Source of the DNA: Symbiodinium microadriaticum
Lineage: Eukaryota > Sar > Dinophyceae > Suessiales > Symbiodiniaceae
DNA length: 64,000 bases
Direction: 5' to 3'
Assembly (NCBI GenBank): GCA_001939145.1
Contig: LSRX01000461.1
Location: 102,955-166,954, forward strand
Both the position numbers and the translations under genes were made by a program. This document shows positions 1 to 10,895 of the stretch, piece by piece. Below the pieces are notes generated by a model. It saw only the letters and a list, made by a program, of their open reading frames with translations. It made no database searches and had not been told where the DNA came from. Each line of letters begins with the position of its first letter. The first letter of the stretch is position 1.

Positions 1-69
1 AACCCCTAAACCCCAAACCCTAAACCCTAAACCCTAAACCCTAAACCCTAAACCCTAAACCCTAAACCC
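1..69. repeat. Telomere-type CCCTAAA tract at left edge
   Basis: About nine CCCTAAA units, the first two degenerate, open the window. C-rich strand reading inward is the orientation expected at a left chromosome end. The tract is short, and similar tracts in both orientations recur throughout the 64 kb, so it may equally be interstitial. Confidence 0.9.
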
Positions 70-230
70 TTACACAGCTCAATGCAGTTCCAACCGGAAG
101 GTCTTCCTCGTGCAGAGGCAGCCCGACTGCAGCAATGTCCCCGGAGTCAAGAGCCGAAACGGCTCCTTCTTAAGTCTTAAGTAGGGTTTAGGGTTTAGGG
201 TTTAGGGTTTAGGGTTAAGGCGTCTTGAGG

Positions 231-295
231 GATCGGTCCATGCTATGTAGCTCCTTCTTACGGCGTCTTTTCGGAGATCGGTCCATGCTATGTAG
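231..295 (+). repeat. Two copies of a 20-bp direct repeat, 45 bp apart
   Basis: GATCGGTCCATGCTATGTAG occurs at 231-250 and again at 276-295, each preceded by a related GGCGTCTT sequence. It is a small imperfect tandem duplication between a TTTAGGG tract on the left and a CCCTAAA tract on the right. Confidence 0.8.
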
Positions 296-1044
296 GGCTC
301 TATTCGATGAAGCGTCCCTTGTTGTTTCTCATCTCTCCGTAGGCTTCGCAGTTTCCAGCATGCTCAAAATCAGCCTACAAGGCAAGCCCTAAACCCTAAA
401 CCTTTTTTTTTACAAGATCCCAAAAAGTACTTCGCCCTAAGCCTGCGGACCCTTTGCCCGAGCCCTACAACCTACAGCTCCTTCCTAGCACCCCGGACTG
501 CGAAAGCCCCTTGTGTCTAAAGCCAAGGTTCATACTTCTCAAATCCCTGCACCTTAAGCTAAACCCTAAACCCTAAGCCCCTAAACACTGACTGCGCCCA
601 AGCAGCAGAGCAAACTCCCGAAGCGGAGTGCCAGAAACTTGGGGGTCTCGCTAGAGATTAGGGTTCAGGGATACAGAATTACCCTAAACCCTAAGCCCTA
701 AACCCTCAGTATCCTCATGCCCTACAGGTCCACCGATGGCTTGAGGGTTTAAGGGTTAAAGACACGTGTGTAAGCCCCAAAAAATCAAAAGCCGCGTCTT
801 CATCTTCGGTCACGCTTGCGGCGTCAAACCTCAAAGGGCTGCTCGGACCCCTAAACCCTAAACCCTAAACCCTAACAAAAACCCTTAACCCTAAACCCTA
901 AACCCTAAACTGTGTGCATTCTAAGCCACGATGCAGACCCTCAGGCTCCCTGCCTTCAACCCTGTACCTCATAAACCCTAAACCCTAAGCCCTAAGCCCT
1001 AAAAACCCCGAAGCCTTCAACCCCATACCTCAAGAGCTCCCAAG

Positions 1045-1140
1045 GCAGGCGCCGTCCTTTCCCAGAGGGCCTGGGCTAACTGCAATACGCTTTCGCCGGC
1101 CTTGGCATACCATGCTTCGCGGCATGTTCAGGGCTTTTCT
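1045..1140 (+). CDS. Putative internal exon, unknown protein
   Basis: A 32-codon block is open in one frame, following CCCAAG|GCAGG and ending before GTTAGGGTTTAGGG. Both ends are phase 0. The translation has mixed protein-like composition (for example AGAVLSQRAWANCNTLSPAL). CCCTAAA units lie upstream, and the proposed donor is itself the start of a TTTAGGG tract. I do not recognise the protein, and chance openness of a block this short is a real alternative. Confidence 0.3.
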
Positions 1141-1287
1141 GTTAGGGTTTAGGGTTTAGGGTTTAGGGGTTTCTGTTTCTTATGGGGTTCTGTTCTGACT
1201 GGAATACAGGAATAGAAATGCGGGCTGGTTGTAGGGGTCAGGAGCTTATGGTTTAGGGCCCTTATTTAGGGTTGAAGGGGGTGGTGA

Positions 1288-1394
1288 TGTAGGAACCTGA
1301 TTAAGAAGCCCTGGCCCTATAACCTCCAAAATATTCGGGTTCATATTAGGAACCCTCATAAAGACCCAGGGATTCTTAATCAGGCTCCTACATT
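1288..1394. mobile_element. Foldback element, family F
   Basis: The left end ATGTAGGAACCTGATTAAGA is mirrored on the right by TCTTAATCAGGCTCCTACAT, giving inverted repeats of about 25 bp around an AT-rich centre. There is no coding capacity. Size and structure fit a MITE, and this is the only copy I see in the window. Confidence 0.7.
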
Positions 1395-1589
1395 ACGGCT
1401 GCTGGGGCTTCAAGGGTTTAGGTTCCAGAGTTCCCCGATGAACTCGGTAAGGGACCGCTACCCTAACACGGAACCCCTAAACCCTAAAACCCCTAAAACC
1501 CCTAAAACCCTAAAGCCCTAAACCCCTAAACCCTAAAGCCCCTAAAACCTCTAAACTTCCCTAAACCCTAAACCCTAAACCCGGCCTCC

Positions 1590-2215
1590 GACAACTTAAA
1601 GCCGAACCAGGGTTGAGGGTTTAGGGATTAGGATTCAGGGCTTAGAGATGTTTAGGGCCAAGGGGCTTTAGGATTTAGGGTTTTTTAGGGTTTAGGGATG
1701 TTTAGGGCCAAGGGGCTTTAGGATTTAGGGTTTTTTAGGGTTTAGGGTTTTAGGGTTTAGGGTTTCAGGGTTCAGGGTTCTTAGGGTTTAGGGTTCTTAG
1801 GGTTTAGGGTTTTCAGGGTTTAGGGTTTTAGGGTTTAGGGGTTTAGGGTTTAGGGCATAAAGGCTTTAGGATTTAGGGTTTTTTAGGGTTTAGGGATGTT
1901 TAGGGCCAAGGGGCTTTAGGATTTAAGGTTTTTTAGGGTTTAGGGTTTTAGGGTTTAGGGTTTCAGGGTTCAGGGTTCTTAGGGTTTAGGGTTTAGGGGT
2001 TTAGGGTTTAGGGCCTAGCAGCTTTAGGATTTCGGATTTAGGGGATCCGAAATCCTTCAGCCCGAGTCTTAACCACAAGATTTGGAATCCTACGCGGAGC
2101 TCGGAATCCTAAAGCCTGGCTGTGCGAGCTGTCGGTTGTAAGGGGGTTGGGATTGGGTTTGGGGTTTAGGGTTTCGGGTTTCGGGTTTAGGGTTTAGGGT
2201 TTAGGGTTTAGGGTT
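1590..2215 (+). repeat. Degenerate TTTAGGG block with a ~50-bp higher-order unit
   Basis: TTTAGGG variants run almost without break. Within them a longer unit containing TTTAGGGCCAAGGGGCTTTA recurs at about 1650, 1700 and 1895, with a 50-bp period between the first two. This indicates later amplification of a diverged telomeric segment rather than simple telomere sequence. Confidence 0.8.
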
Positions 2216-3700
2216 GGGGCTCAATGACTTTGAAGACATGCTATGCTTCATTGGCTTTTGTCACTTTCTCTGCCTACTCTAGACTGCCGCAAGCTGCTGT
2301 TGCTGCAGGGTTCTATTATGCACACCAGTATAGAGCTTTTATTATTGACTTCCCGATATTGATATGTGTATCGGACTCCCTACGGACCGAATTTCCGTCA
2401 AAGAGTCTTCCCACAGGATAGGCGAGGATTAGAAGGATGGGAAACGGTGCCTTCCTTGTGGGAGCCCGGGCCTAGTTCAAGAGGGTTTGGGATGGTCCAT
2501 TGGAGTTTTCGGGTGTGTCGAAGGGTTTTGACGGGTTTAGGGGGAGTTGGGGAGGTTATTAAATCTACATCATGCGACACATCACCATTGGGTACGGGCA
2601 TACAGTCTTTGGGTAACCGAGCTGTCCCGAAAAAAAAAGCCTTACATATTGCAGTGCAGGATCTGATTTTCAAGCCCTCTTATAGGCTTTCTGTAAGGGT
2701 GCTGCTTCAAGTCAAGCACGGAGCCTGAATATTGAAAGCACATCACCCACGTTCGCAGTCAAGGTTTTGGCAAAGCAACGACCAGTTCGCACATGCGCTG
2801 TCAACTGTGCCTTGGATGCCGTTGGGGCGGGGGGAGTGGTACTTAATATCCGAACTACCACGCAGTATCTAGGGCGTCGTGGATAGTACATTCAGCATGC
2901 ACTGCACTTCTTCAATTCCGCTTGCGCTGTGCTTTCGGCCTCAACTGCTCCCTGCCTGTGCATGACAAATGCTGGTAGTGAAGACTGTTGCCCACAGCCG
3001 AAAAGGAGATTCTTCGAGCGTCAGTAGTAGAGCTTTGTCAGACTGGGGTGGCCTTTTAGGCGCCTGTGCAGTCAGGATCCGATACTTCGGATTCCTTTCA
3101 AGTTCCTTGGTAGTACTTACTTAGCATGGCAGCAGCGGTGGTGGTTGTGTTGGTGAAGTGGTAGTAGCTGTGGCGGTCGTCGTCGTCGTTGTGTTGGTTG
3201 TGGGTGACGGGTGACGGTAGACGGAGTGGTAGTTGGAGTAGGTGGCAGTTGCAGGAGCGTCGTCCTCCTGGCTGTCGTCGTCGTCGCCGGTGTCGGCCTT
3301 GTCATGACAGTAGCAGGTCGTCCCCGCGGATCTTGGCATTCGACTCGTAGCAGGGAAGACAGCCCCCTTACCTTAGGCAATGTGGTGTGATGGCAACGAT
3401 GGCGGTGCCCTGCTGGACGCACTCTTGCCCCTTGGCAGAGGTTGCACATTCCAGAGGAACCAAAGCATTTGAAGAATAAGAAACTCCCCCTCAATGTTGG
3501 GTTGAAATGTTAGGTTCATGTACCTAGTTCCGTTGAGCTGTGAGTATACTTACTGGTAAAGCGGCTTCGGAAGTGTGACTGGGGTTGGACTTCCCGTTCT
3601 TGCCGGTGTGGTAAACATGGACACATGATTCTGGGTGTGGCAGAGTATTTGGCGGAGTTGGGACGTGAGGCCTTGTTGGGTGGTTCCTGCTAAGAGTTAT
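2216..3700. other. Repeat-poor stretch without an identifiable gene
   Basis: This stretch has almost no telomeric units. Around 3120-3300 a GTC/GTT-rich low-complexity segment gives long antisense Thr/Pro frames that I read as artefacts. Short plus-strand blocks near 2748-2890 and 3390-3465 look protein-like but have no clear splice context. The region may hold exons of an unrecognised gene. Confidence 0.4.
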
Positions 3701-4583
3701 ATAACTGGGTTAGGGTTTAGGGTTTGGGGTTTAAGGTTTAAGGTTGAGGATTTAGTGTTTAGGAGTGTAGTGTTGAATAGTTATTGTGACATGCATTGAA
3801 CCCCTGGCCCGATCCTTCCCAATGCCTCCTCGTATTTTAGGAACTCCAGACCCAGAGCACATGCCGACGGAAAAAGAGGTCCCCCTCCTAAACCCTATTA
3901 CTACTGATATACTGCTATTGAATCTGAATTAGAGTCATCATTATTATGATTAGTATTACAGTTGTTATTATTAACATTAGTTAAACCCGAAGCCCACGCG
4001 GCAGACACCTTCAACCCTGAACTCGCAACCCTTACTCCAGGACCCTAGGAGTTGAGCCCTACATCCCAAAAGCCCTAGGCCCTAAAGACGAAAGTCTAAA
4101 AACCCTGAACCCTGGAAGTCCAAGTCTAGGGTTTAGGGTTTAGGGTTTGGGGCCCCAAGCCCCGAAAATCCCCCCAGCACCTCAGACCCGAAATACGCAA
4201 TCTTAAACCCCAAAGCCCTGGACCTAAACCTAAGCTGGTAACACTCTAACCGACACAGCTTCTTGCGGTAAAGCCAAGGCAAGGCCTCTAATTCCTATTC
4301 AACCCTAAACCCTAATCCTTGAAGCCGAAACCCTAAACCCGAATCAACCCCTAACCTTCCCTAACCCCCCCAAACCCCTAAGCCTTAAACTCCGAACCTT
4401 AAGCCTAAACCCTACACCCTAATGCCCAAATAGAGACTACTTTACGGCCAAAGTCTCTACTAGTTGGGTACATGGACCCTAAGCCCCAAATCCCTAGTTC
4501 CTAAAACCTTCAAACAGTGAAGCCTTGTGAGGCTTGATTCGCTGCAGCACAAAGACCTACTCGCTGCTCCCTAGATGCGATCT

Positions 4584-4674
4584 GGGTAGTTCTCTAAATT
4601 AGGGTCCTTTTCTGGGGTCCTTTTTATAAGATATTGGGGACCTAAAACGGGACCCTAATTTGGAGAACTACCCA
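4584..4674. mobile_element. Foldback element, family D
   Basis: The left end GGGTAGTTCTCTAAATTAGG is matched on the right by CCTAATTTGGAGAACTACCC. The interior has the family's GGGTCC and TTGGGGACC boxes. Further copies lie at about 13.83, 15.09, 24.57, 25.38, 39.26 and 55.34 kb, with a truncated one near 35.79 kb. Confidence 0.8.
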
Positions 4675-5345
4675 CGTGTTGCTTTAGGGTTCAGGGCTGT
4701 CAGCTTCAAGGATTGAGGCGGTTTGGGGGGTTGCGGCTTTTTTGGCCAGTCAGGGCCCGGTTTAGGGTTTAGGGTTTAGGGTTAGAGGCTATCGGCTGTG
4801 GTGGCTGTATTTGGACTCTAGACTTGCGGGTTCACTAGATGAGGCACCCGATGTCTTACGCTGAGTCCCAGAGTCATCATCTGTGCTTCTAGAGTCTCAT
4901 CCTACCCTAAACCCTAAACCCTAATGAAGCGCGGCAGAGGCCTGTGGCGCGCCGGTGGAGGCAGCTGGGGCTGTGCAGAGAAGTTGATGGGGTTGGGTTT
5001 AGGGCCTTGTGTGTAGGTGACGGTTTTGGCTGTGTGGTGAGGATTTAGAGCTTAGGGTGTAACTATAGCAGGTTTAGGGCAATAGGGTTTGGAATCAGCC
5101 ATTTTAAGCTTCGGGGTTTGTAAGTCCTTTCCAAAATCCCAATCCAAAGCACTGGGATCACGATCCGGGTTTCGCCAGCTTTGTAGCTTCAGCCTAGAGT
5201 TGGGCTTGAACATCCAAACCCGAAACCCTAACCCCTAAACCCTAAACCCCTAAACCCCTAAACCCCTAAACCCCAAACCCTAAACCCTAAATCCTAAACC
5301 GTTTAAAGCCTGTCTTTCATCTCAGCAGTGGCAGGACTGGGGGGT

Positions 5346-5495
5346 TCAAGGGTTTAGGGTTTTAGGGTTTTAGGGTTTTAGGGTTTTAGGGTTTAGGGTT
5401 TTAGGGTTTAGGGTTNTCAAGGGTTTAGGGTTTTAGGGTTTTAGGGTTTTAGGGTTTTAGGGTTTAGGGTTTTAGGGTTTAGGGTTTTAGGGTGG
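5346..5495 (+). repeat. TTTTAGGG/TTTAGGG tract with a single-N join
   Basis: A tract of GGGTTTTAGGG variants is interrupted by one N at 5416. The sequence after the N (TCAAGGGTTTAGGGTTTTAG) repeats the sequence that starts at 5346. This looks like two overlapping contig ends placed side by side, so the true copy number is uncertain. Confidence 0.8.
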
Positions 5496-5643
5496 TGGAA
5501 AAATTGGAAGTTTCGTGCAGGGATTCCCGGCTTGCTCTCACTCAGGGCATGGGGGCAGTTTACAACGGTAGGGTGGCTACTGCCGGAGCGTGAAAACTTC
5601 AATCAGAAGGCAATGTATTGCTCCTTCATACCTGTAGCGTGGT

Positions 5644-5751
5644 CTCATTTTCCTCGAAGTAGTACCCTCCTTTGGGGTACCTCAGTTTGGGGTCCATAAG
5701 GATCCTACTATTTAGGGTGCTATAGTAGGGTCCCCTACCCTCATTTTCCTC
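5644..5751. mobile_element. Family A insertion bounded by a 12-bp direct repeat
   Basis: CTCATTTTCCTC occurs at 5644-5655 and 5740-5751. The 84 bp between them shares the core of family A (GGGTACC, TTTGGGGTCC, AAGGATCCTACTAT, TAGGGTGCTATA) with the copies at 20.16 and 31.59 kb. The direct repeat is a candidate target-site duplication. Confidence 0.65.
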
Positions 5752-6148
5752 ACATACCCTAAACCCCAAACCCTAAACCCTCACATACCTCTATGTAATT
5801 CAGTCACCTTTCGCAGTATGGGATCTGGGGGCGACACCTCAATCTCAGTCCTCACGGCTTTTGCAGAAGAAGTCTCTGACACATTCGAAGCCTTGGACTT
5901 TCCATTTTAGGGTTTAGGGTTTAGGGGTTTAGGGGTTTAGGGTCTAGGGATTAGGGTCTCAACCCCAAGCGTTAGAGTCTACAAAAATTTGACACATCCT
6001 AAACAACACCAGAAGCCAAAGACCCTGGAGTATTACCCGTATCCTTGAGACCGAGTACTACCCCTCATAGTCCCCTTAGGTAGTTAAGAAATCTATGCAA
6101 AATCAGAGAGATATGATTGCGGCATGAGCCCTACACCCAAAGCCCTAA

Positions 6149-6612
6149 ACTAAGCACATCTACCAACTTGTACCCGTTCTCGTATCCCTTGTCGAACCCA
6201 GTGCGCAAACTGTCCACATCGATTTTCTGGCCGAGCAGCACGTGAAAGGCTTGCTGGATGCCATGTTCGGAGTGGTTTCCTCCAAGAGTTACGGTCGGGT
6301 CGCCAAGTATGCAGACGTCAAGGAGTGGCGACGGGGCTATTGCAATGAGGTGAAAGATTGGGATGCGGGAGCGCGAGATATCAACGAGTAACGATCGAAG
6401 ACCATCATCTGTTGCGAGTATGGAAAGATCAGCCGCGCTGCAAGCGGGCGCTCGCCGTCAAGCGGAAGAACGTATATGTTCGGCGCTTGTGCCAGGGCGA
6501 CACAGATGCCGAGCAATGCCGAGTTGTCCCTTCGAGCGGTTCCTCCAGCTCCTCAGACTCCTCGGAAAGCAGCAGCGGAGAGGATTGCAAAGGAAGCTCA
6601 GTCCGTCTGTAA
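6149..6612 (+). pseudogene. Frameshifted coding fragment, unknown protein
   Basis: One frame is open from 6149 to the TAA at 6389-6391 and has protein-like composition, with DFLAEQHVKGLLDAMFG in its middle. The next frame takes over near 6370 and runs to TAA at 6612, giving a basic segment followed by an acidic Ser-rich tail (SSGSSSSSDSSESSSGED). A one-base shift would join them. The segment is free of telomeric repeats. I read it as a decayed gene or transposon-derived fragment, with an unrecognised intron as the alternative. No family is assigned. Confidence 0.4.
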
Positions 6613-6816
6613 GAACCCCAGATCCCTGCATCGCTGAACTCCGTCCCGACGTATCTGCTCGAGCCTAGCACTTTGGCACGCCGTTCCTCTGTCCCAGCCG
6701 TCGACCGAGTAACTCTCATTATAGAATCCTTACAGAAACCTCATTGCAACCCTTGTAGAGCCTTTATAATTGATTTAGCCTTAAACTCTAGACCCCACAC
6801 TACGGAAACAAAAACA

Positions 6817-8345
6817 GCCCTAAACCCTAAACCCTAAAGCCCTAGACCCTAATAAGCCCTAAACCCTAAACCCTAAAGCCCTAGACCCTAATAAGCCCTA
6901 AACCCTAAACCCTAAAGCCCTAGACCCTAATAAGCCCTAAACCCTAAACCCTAAAGCCCTAGACCCTAATAAGCCCTAAACCCTAAACCCTAAAGCCCTA
7001 GACCCTAATAAGCCCTAAACCCTAAACCCTAAAGCCCTAGACCCTAATAAGCCCTAAACCCTAAACCCTAAAGCCCTAGACCCTAATAAGCCCTAAACCC
7101 TAAACCCTAAAGCCCTAGACCCTAATAAGCCCTAAACCCTAAACCCTAAAGCCCTAGACCCTAATAAGCCCTAAACCCTAAACCCTAAAGCCCTAGACCC
7201 TAATAAGCCCTAAACCCTAAACCCTAAAGCCCTAGACCCTAATAAGCCCTAAACCCTAAACCCTAAAGCCCTAGACCCTAATAAGCCCTAAACCCTAAAC
7301 CCTAAAGCCCTAGACCCTAATAAGCCCTAAACCCTAAACCCTAAAGCCCTAGACCCTAATAAGCCCTAAACCCTAAACCCTAAAGCCCTAGACCCTAATA
7401 AGCCCTAAACCCTAAACCCTAAAGCCCTAGACCCTAATAAGCCCTAAACCCTAAACCCTAAAGCCCTAGACCCTAATAAGCCCTAAACCCTAAACCCTAA
7501 AGCCCTAGACCCTAATAAGCCCTAAACCCTAAACCCTAAAGCCCTAGACCCTAATAAGCCCTAAACCCTAAACCCTAAAGCCCTAGACCCTAATAAGCCC
7601 TAAACCCTAAACCCTAAAGCCCTAGACCCTAATAAGCCCTAAACCCTAAACCCTAAAGCCCTAGACCCTAATAAGCCCTAAACCCTAAACCCTAAAGCCC
7701 TAGACCCTAATAAGCCCTAAACCCTAAACCCTAAAGCCCTAGACCCTAATAAGCCCTAAACCCTAAACCCTAAAGCCCTAGACCCTAATAAGCCCTAAAC
7801 CCTAAACCCTAAAGCCCTAGACCCTAATAAGCCCTAAACCCTAAACCCTAAAGCCCTAGACCCTAATAAGCCCTAAACCCTAAACCCTAAAGCCCTAGAC
7901 CCTAATAAGCCCTAAACCCTAAACCCTAAAGCCCTAGACCCTAATAAGCCCTAAACCCTAAACCCTAAAGCCCTAGACCCTAATAAGCCCTAAACCCTAA
8001 ACCCTAAAGCCCTAGACCCTAATAAGCCCTAAACCCTAAACCCTAAAGCCCTAGACCCTAATAAGCCCTAAACCCTAAACCCTAAAGCCCTAGACCCTAA
8101 TAAGCCCTAAACCCTAAACCCTAAAGCCCTAGACCCTAATAAGCCCTAAACCCTAAACCCTAAAGCCCTAGACCCTAATAAGCCCTAAACCCTAAACCCT
8201 AAAGCCCTAGACCCTAATAAGCCCTAAACCCTAAACCCTAAAGCCCTAGACCCTAATAAGCCCTAAACCCTAAACCCTAAAGCCCTAGACCCTAACAAGC
8301 CCTAAACCCTAAACCCTAAACCCCTAAAGCCCTAGACCCTAATGA
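6817..8345 (+). repeat. 39-bp telomere-derived minisatellite, about 38 copies
   Basis: The unit reads as AAGCCCT, AAACCCT, AAACCCT, AAAGCCCT, AGACCCT and AAT, 39 bp in all. GCCCTAG recurs in strict phase from 6839 to 8282, exactly 37 periods, with almost no substitutions. Only the last unit (from about 8296) diverges, by AACAAG and an extra CCCCTAAA. This uniformity contrasts with the degenerate telomeric tracts elsewhere and implies recent expansion or homogenisation. Confidence 0.97.
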
Positions 8346-8967
8346 GCCCTAAGCCCTGTTCCAGCATCGTTTTGCCCTAGAGACAAGGAGCCTCCGCCGC
8401 TCGGTGCCGATTCAGACCTGGCGGCCGCAACCAAGAATGGAGGCCGGGTTTAGGGTTTAGGGTTTAGGGCCCCTGAAATTCACCAGGACCCTCCGTGGGT
8501 CGAGTTTAGGGTTGAGGGGTTTTAGGGGTTTTAGGGGGTGTGAAGTTTAGGGTTTAGACTTGAAGGGGGTAAGGGATTCTGGGGTTTAGGGTTTAGAGAT
8601 AAGGATGGAGGCTCCCGGAATCACCAGGACGTTTTCTAGGATTGTTTAGGGGATTATTCGGTTGCCAGGTTTTTGTTTCGGGGCTTGGATGATTTGTGGT
8701 TTAAGGCCTTTAAGGTTTGTTGCAAGGTTTGGGAGCTGAGCTCGTCGCCTTCAGGAGAAGACCAATAGACAACATATAGCAATATATAGTTTTGAGTAAC
8801 GCAAAATCCTACCGCATATCCTATGTACAATATTCAAGATACATCTTCTTTTGCACTTTCATGAGAGACAACACAGCGATATTGGTTGAAATCGCTACGA
8901 ATCAGTACCATGCTATTGGCAGTGCTACAAAACTTTACAAAACATTATGTAAATCCTGAATCTGAAG

Positions 8968-9035
8968 GCTGGGAGATCGTGCCGATTGTCACTCAGGCCG
9001 GTATCCACAATCTCAGCCAGTGGGCTTCTCCCTAA
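8968..9035 (+). CDS. Putative 3' terminal exon, unknown protein
   Basis: After GAATCTGAAG|G, an open frame of 22 codons (WEIVPIVTQAGIHNLSQW) runs to TAA at 9033-9035. The acceptor is followed by G, as in the carboxypeptidase gene. It is short and not recognised. Confidence 0.28.
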
Positions 9036-9054
9036 ACCTTAAGCCTATTGTATG

Positions 9055-9104
9055 TATATATATATATACAGATAGATAGATAGATAGATAGATAGATGGA
9101 TGCA
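9055..9104. repeat. TA/GATA microsatellite
   Basis: A short TA run is followed by about seven GATA units. Confidence 0.9.
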
Positions 9105-9851
9105 TACACCTATGAAAACAGTCATACCCTGTTCCGAACTGAGGGTGCCTACTTCTCGTATACAACAGAACCTAACCATAAGACTAAGTAACAAGAAAGG
9201 TGGTAGGGTATGGCCAGGCAGTTAAACGTTACATCTCCAAACCCAGCTTAACCTGAAAACGCTAAAGCCCCAACTGGGCCGAACCTAAAATGTGTGTAGT
9301 ATGGTGGCTTTTTATTGTTGGAGGAGGGCAACTGGGGTGCAATGCAGTATGATGAAAATATGGAAAGATAATGAAATACAGGGATAAGAAGGGACATTAC
9401 TCACGAGCCGCATGCTACATCCCGAAAGCCTCACGTACGCCTGAAGCTCTACGGCACAGAAGGATCATGTTCGGGTTTGTCTTGCTCGCCCTCCGATGAC
9501 GAGAGGCGTTATATTGCAATGCTTGGCAAATCGATAAATTCATTGTGGTTTCATTCGTGTGCTGCGAACCTGTGTCACATGACGACAGTTCCTTGCATGC
9601 CAAAAATGTCCAGCTTCCTTGCCTTTCGAGGACATACATCAACGTTTGCAGGCGTTCAGGCCTAACTTAGTCGGCTTGATGGTTGACGGTATAATTGCCA
9701 GCGAAGCCCAGAAAGGTTTAGAAAGGTTTCGCTTGAAAGCTACTTTCGACGTGCGGCTTTGGCTTAGACTGTATTCTCCTCCGTTTCTGTAGAGCTTGAG
9801 ACAGTCGGCCTGGGATTCGCGAAGGACCCGCGATTACAGTTGACGGTGCGG

Positions 9852-9952
9852 TTATTTTTCGGATATAGCGTTTTTCTCGCGAAGTTTGCCCTGCACCGTC
9901 TTGTGGATAATCACTTCATGGTTTGCATCAGAGTCGTTGTGGGAGCTGCGAA
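9852..9952 (-). CDS. Putative minus-strand terminal exon
   Basis: On the minus strand a frame opens after ACTCATAG and runs to TAA at plus 9852-9854. It encodes a hydrophilic stretch (SDANHEVIIHKTVQGKLREK). The plus-strand frame over the same bases is hydrophobic, as expected of an antisense shadow. No family is recognised. Confidence 0.28.
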
Positions 9953-10101
9953 CTATGAGTACGGTTCCTTCAGAATTTCTGTCATCCTTATATCACACAC
10001 GCACACAGATCAAGGCCTAAGTAAGACGCTCGGCAAGAAGCACTTATCGAAACACCCTTGTCAATTGCAATCATTCAGGCACCCTGGACTATAGACTATA
10101 G

Positions 10102-10192
10102 GAGTGCTCCCTGCCAAGCAGGTCTCGACGAAGTTGAGTCTCTGAGCAATCGGGACAGGGTGCTCTGGTCTTTGAGAGACTCGCTACTCTGA
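10102..10192 (+). CDS. Putative 3' terminal exon, unknown protein
   Basis: ACTATAG|G is followed by an open frame to TGA at 10190-10192. The translation (LDEVESLSNRDRVLWSLRDS) is charged and probably helical. The start phase is 2. Confidence 0.33.
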
Positions 10193-10544
10193 TGATTGTT
10201 ACGACTGAAAGTGTGAGTGCCACTTTCTTTTACCAAGGGTTATTGTTCGTACTGTCATTATTCTTTATGTTTATTATTGGTATTATTAATGGTATGAGTT
10301 CTACTAATCCCAACAGCACTCGTTATTCTTGTTACATGTGATTATGGGAAACCCTAAACCCTAAATCCTCAACCCTGAACCCTAAATCCTCACTGACGAA
10401 CCCAAAACCCAAGTCTTACTACCGTATTACTCCCATCTCCCTAAAACAGGGAGTTCGGCAGCCTTGTGAAGTCTCTCGCGTGCCATTCGATGGGTTTTTG
10501 GGGTTTTGGGGGGGTTTTCGGGGCGTGCCACAGGGGCTGCGTAA

Positions 10545-10740
10545 GGCTTGCTATAAGGATTCTATCTGTTTCGTGGGGCTATAAAGGTTCTAGAGGTTTC
10601 ATGGGGCTATAAGGGTTCTAGAGGTTTCATGGGGCTATAAGGGTTCAATAGGTTTCATGGGGCTCGAGGTTTCGGGGTTTATAGGGTTTTGCAAGGGTTA
10701 CACTATAAGAGTTACTATAAGAGTTACTATAAGAGTTCTA
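10545..10740 (+). repeat. Short tandem repeats (about 29-31 bp, then 14 bp)
   Basis: Three to four units contain GGTTTCATGGGGCTATAAGG. They are followed by three tandem copies of a 14-bp ACTATAAGAGTT-type unit. There is no coding capacity. Confidence 0.7.
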
Positions 10741-10895
10741 CAGGTTTCACCGGTCTGCCGATGATGTGCCAGGAGTCTTTCCTCTTTGCGGGGTTTTCGA
10801 GGTTTCAGCATCTTCAACTTGACTTAGCATCTTTTCCTTGCTGGGGTTCTAAACCCTAAACAATAAACCCACAGCCCGGAACCCTAAACCCTAAG

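Noticed and set aside
1..69. True chromosome end
   Set aside because: The tract is short and comparable tracts occur at dozens of internal sites, so the window start alone cannot establish a telomere.
3117..3494. 125-aa minus-strand Thr/Pro/Arg-rich ORF
   Set aside because: It comes from a GTC/GTT-rich low-complexity segment; no family features.
6817..8345. CRISPR-like array (38 regular repeats)
   Set aside because: The units are contiguous, without unique spacers, are made of telomeric heptamers, and the setting is eukaryotic.
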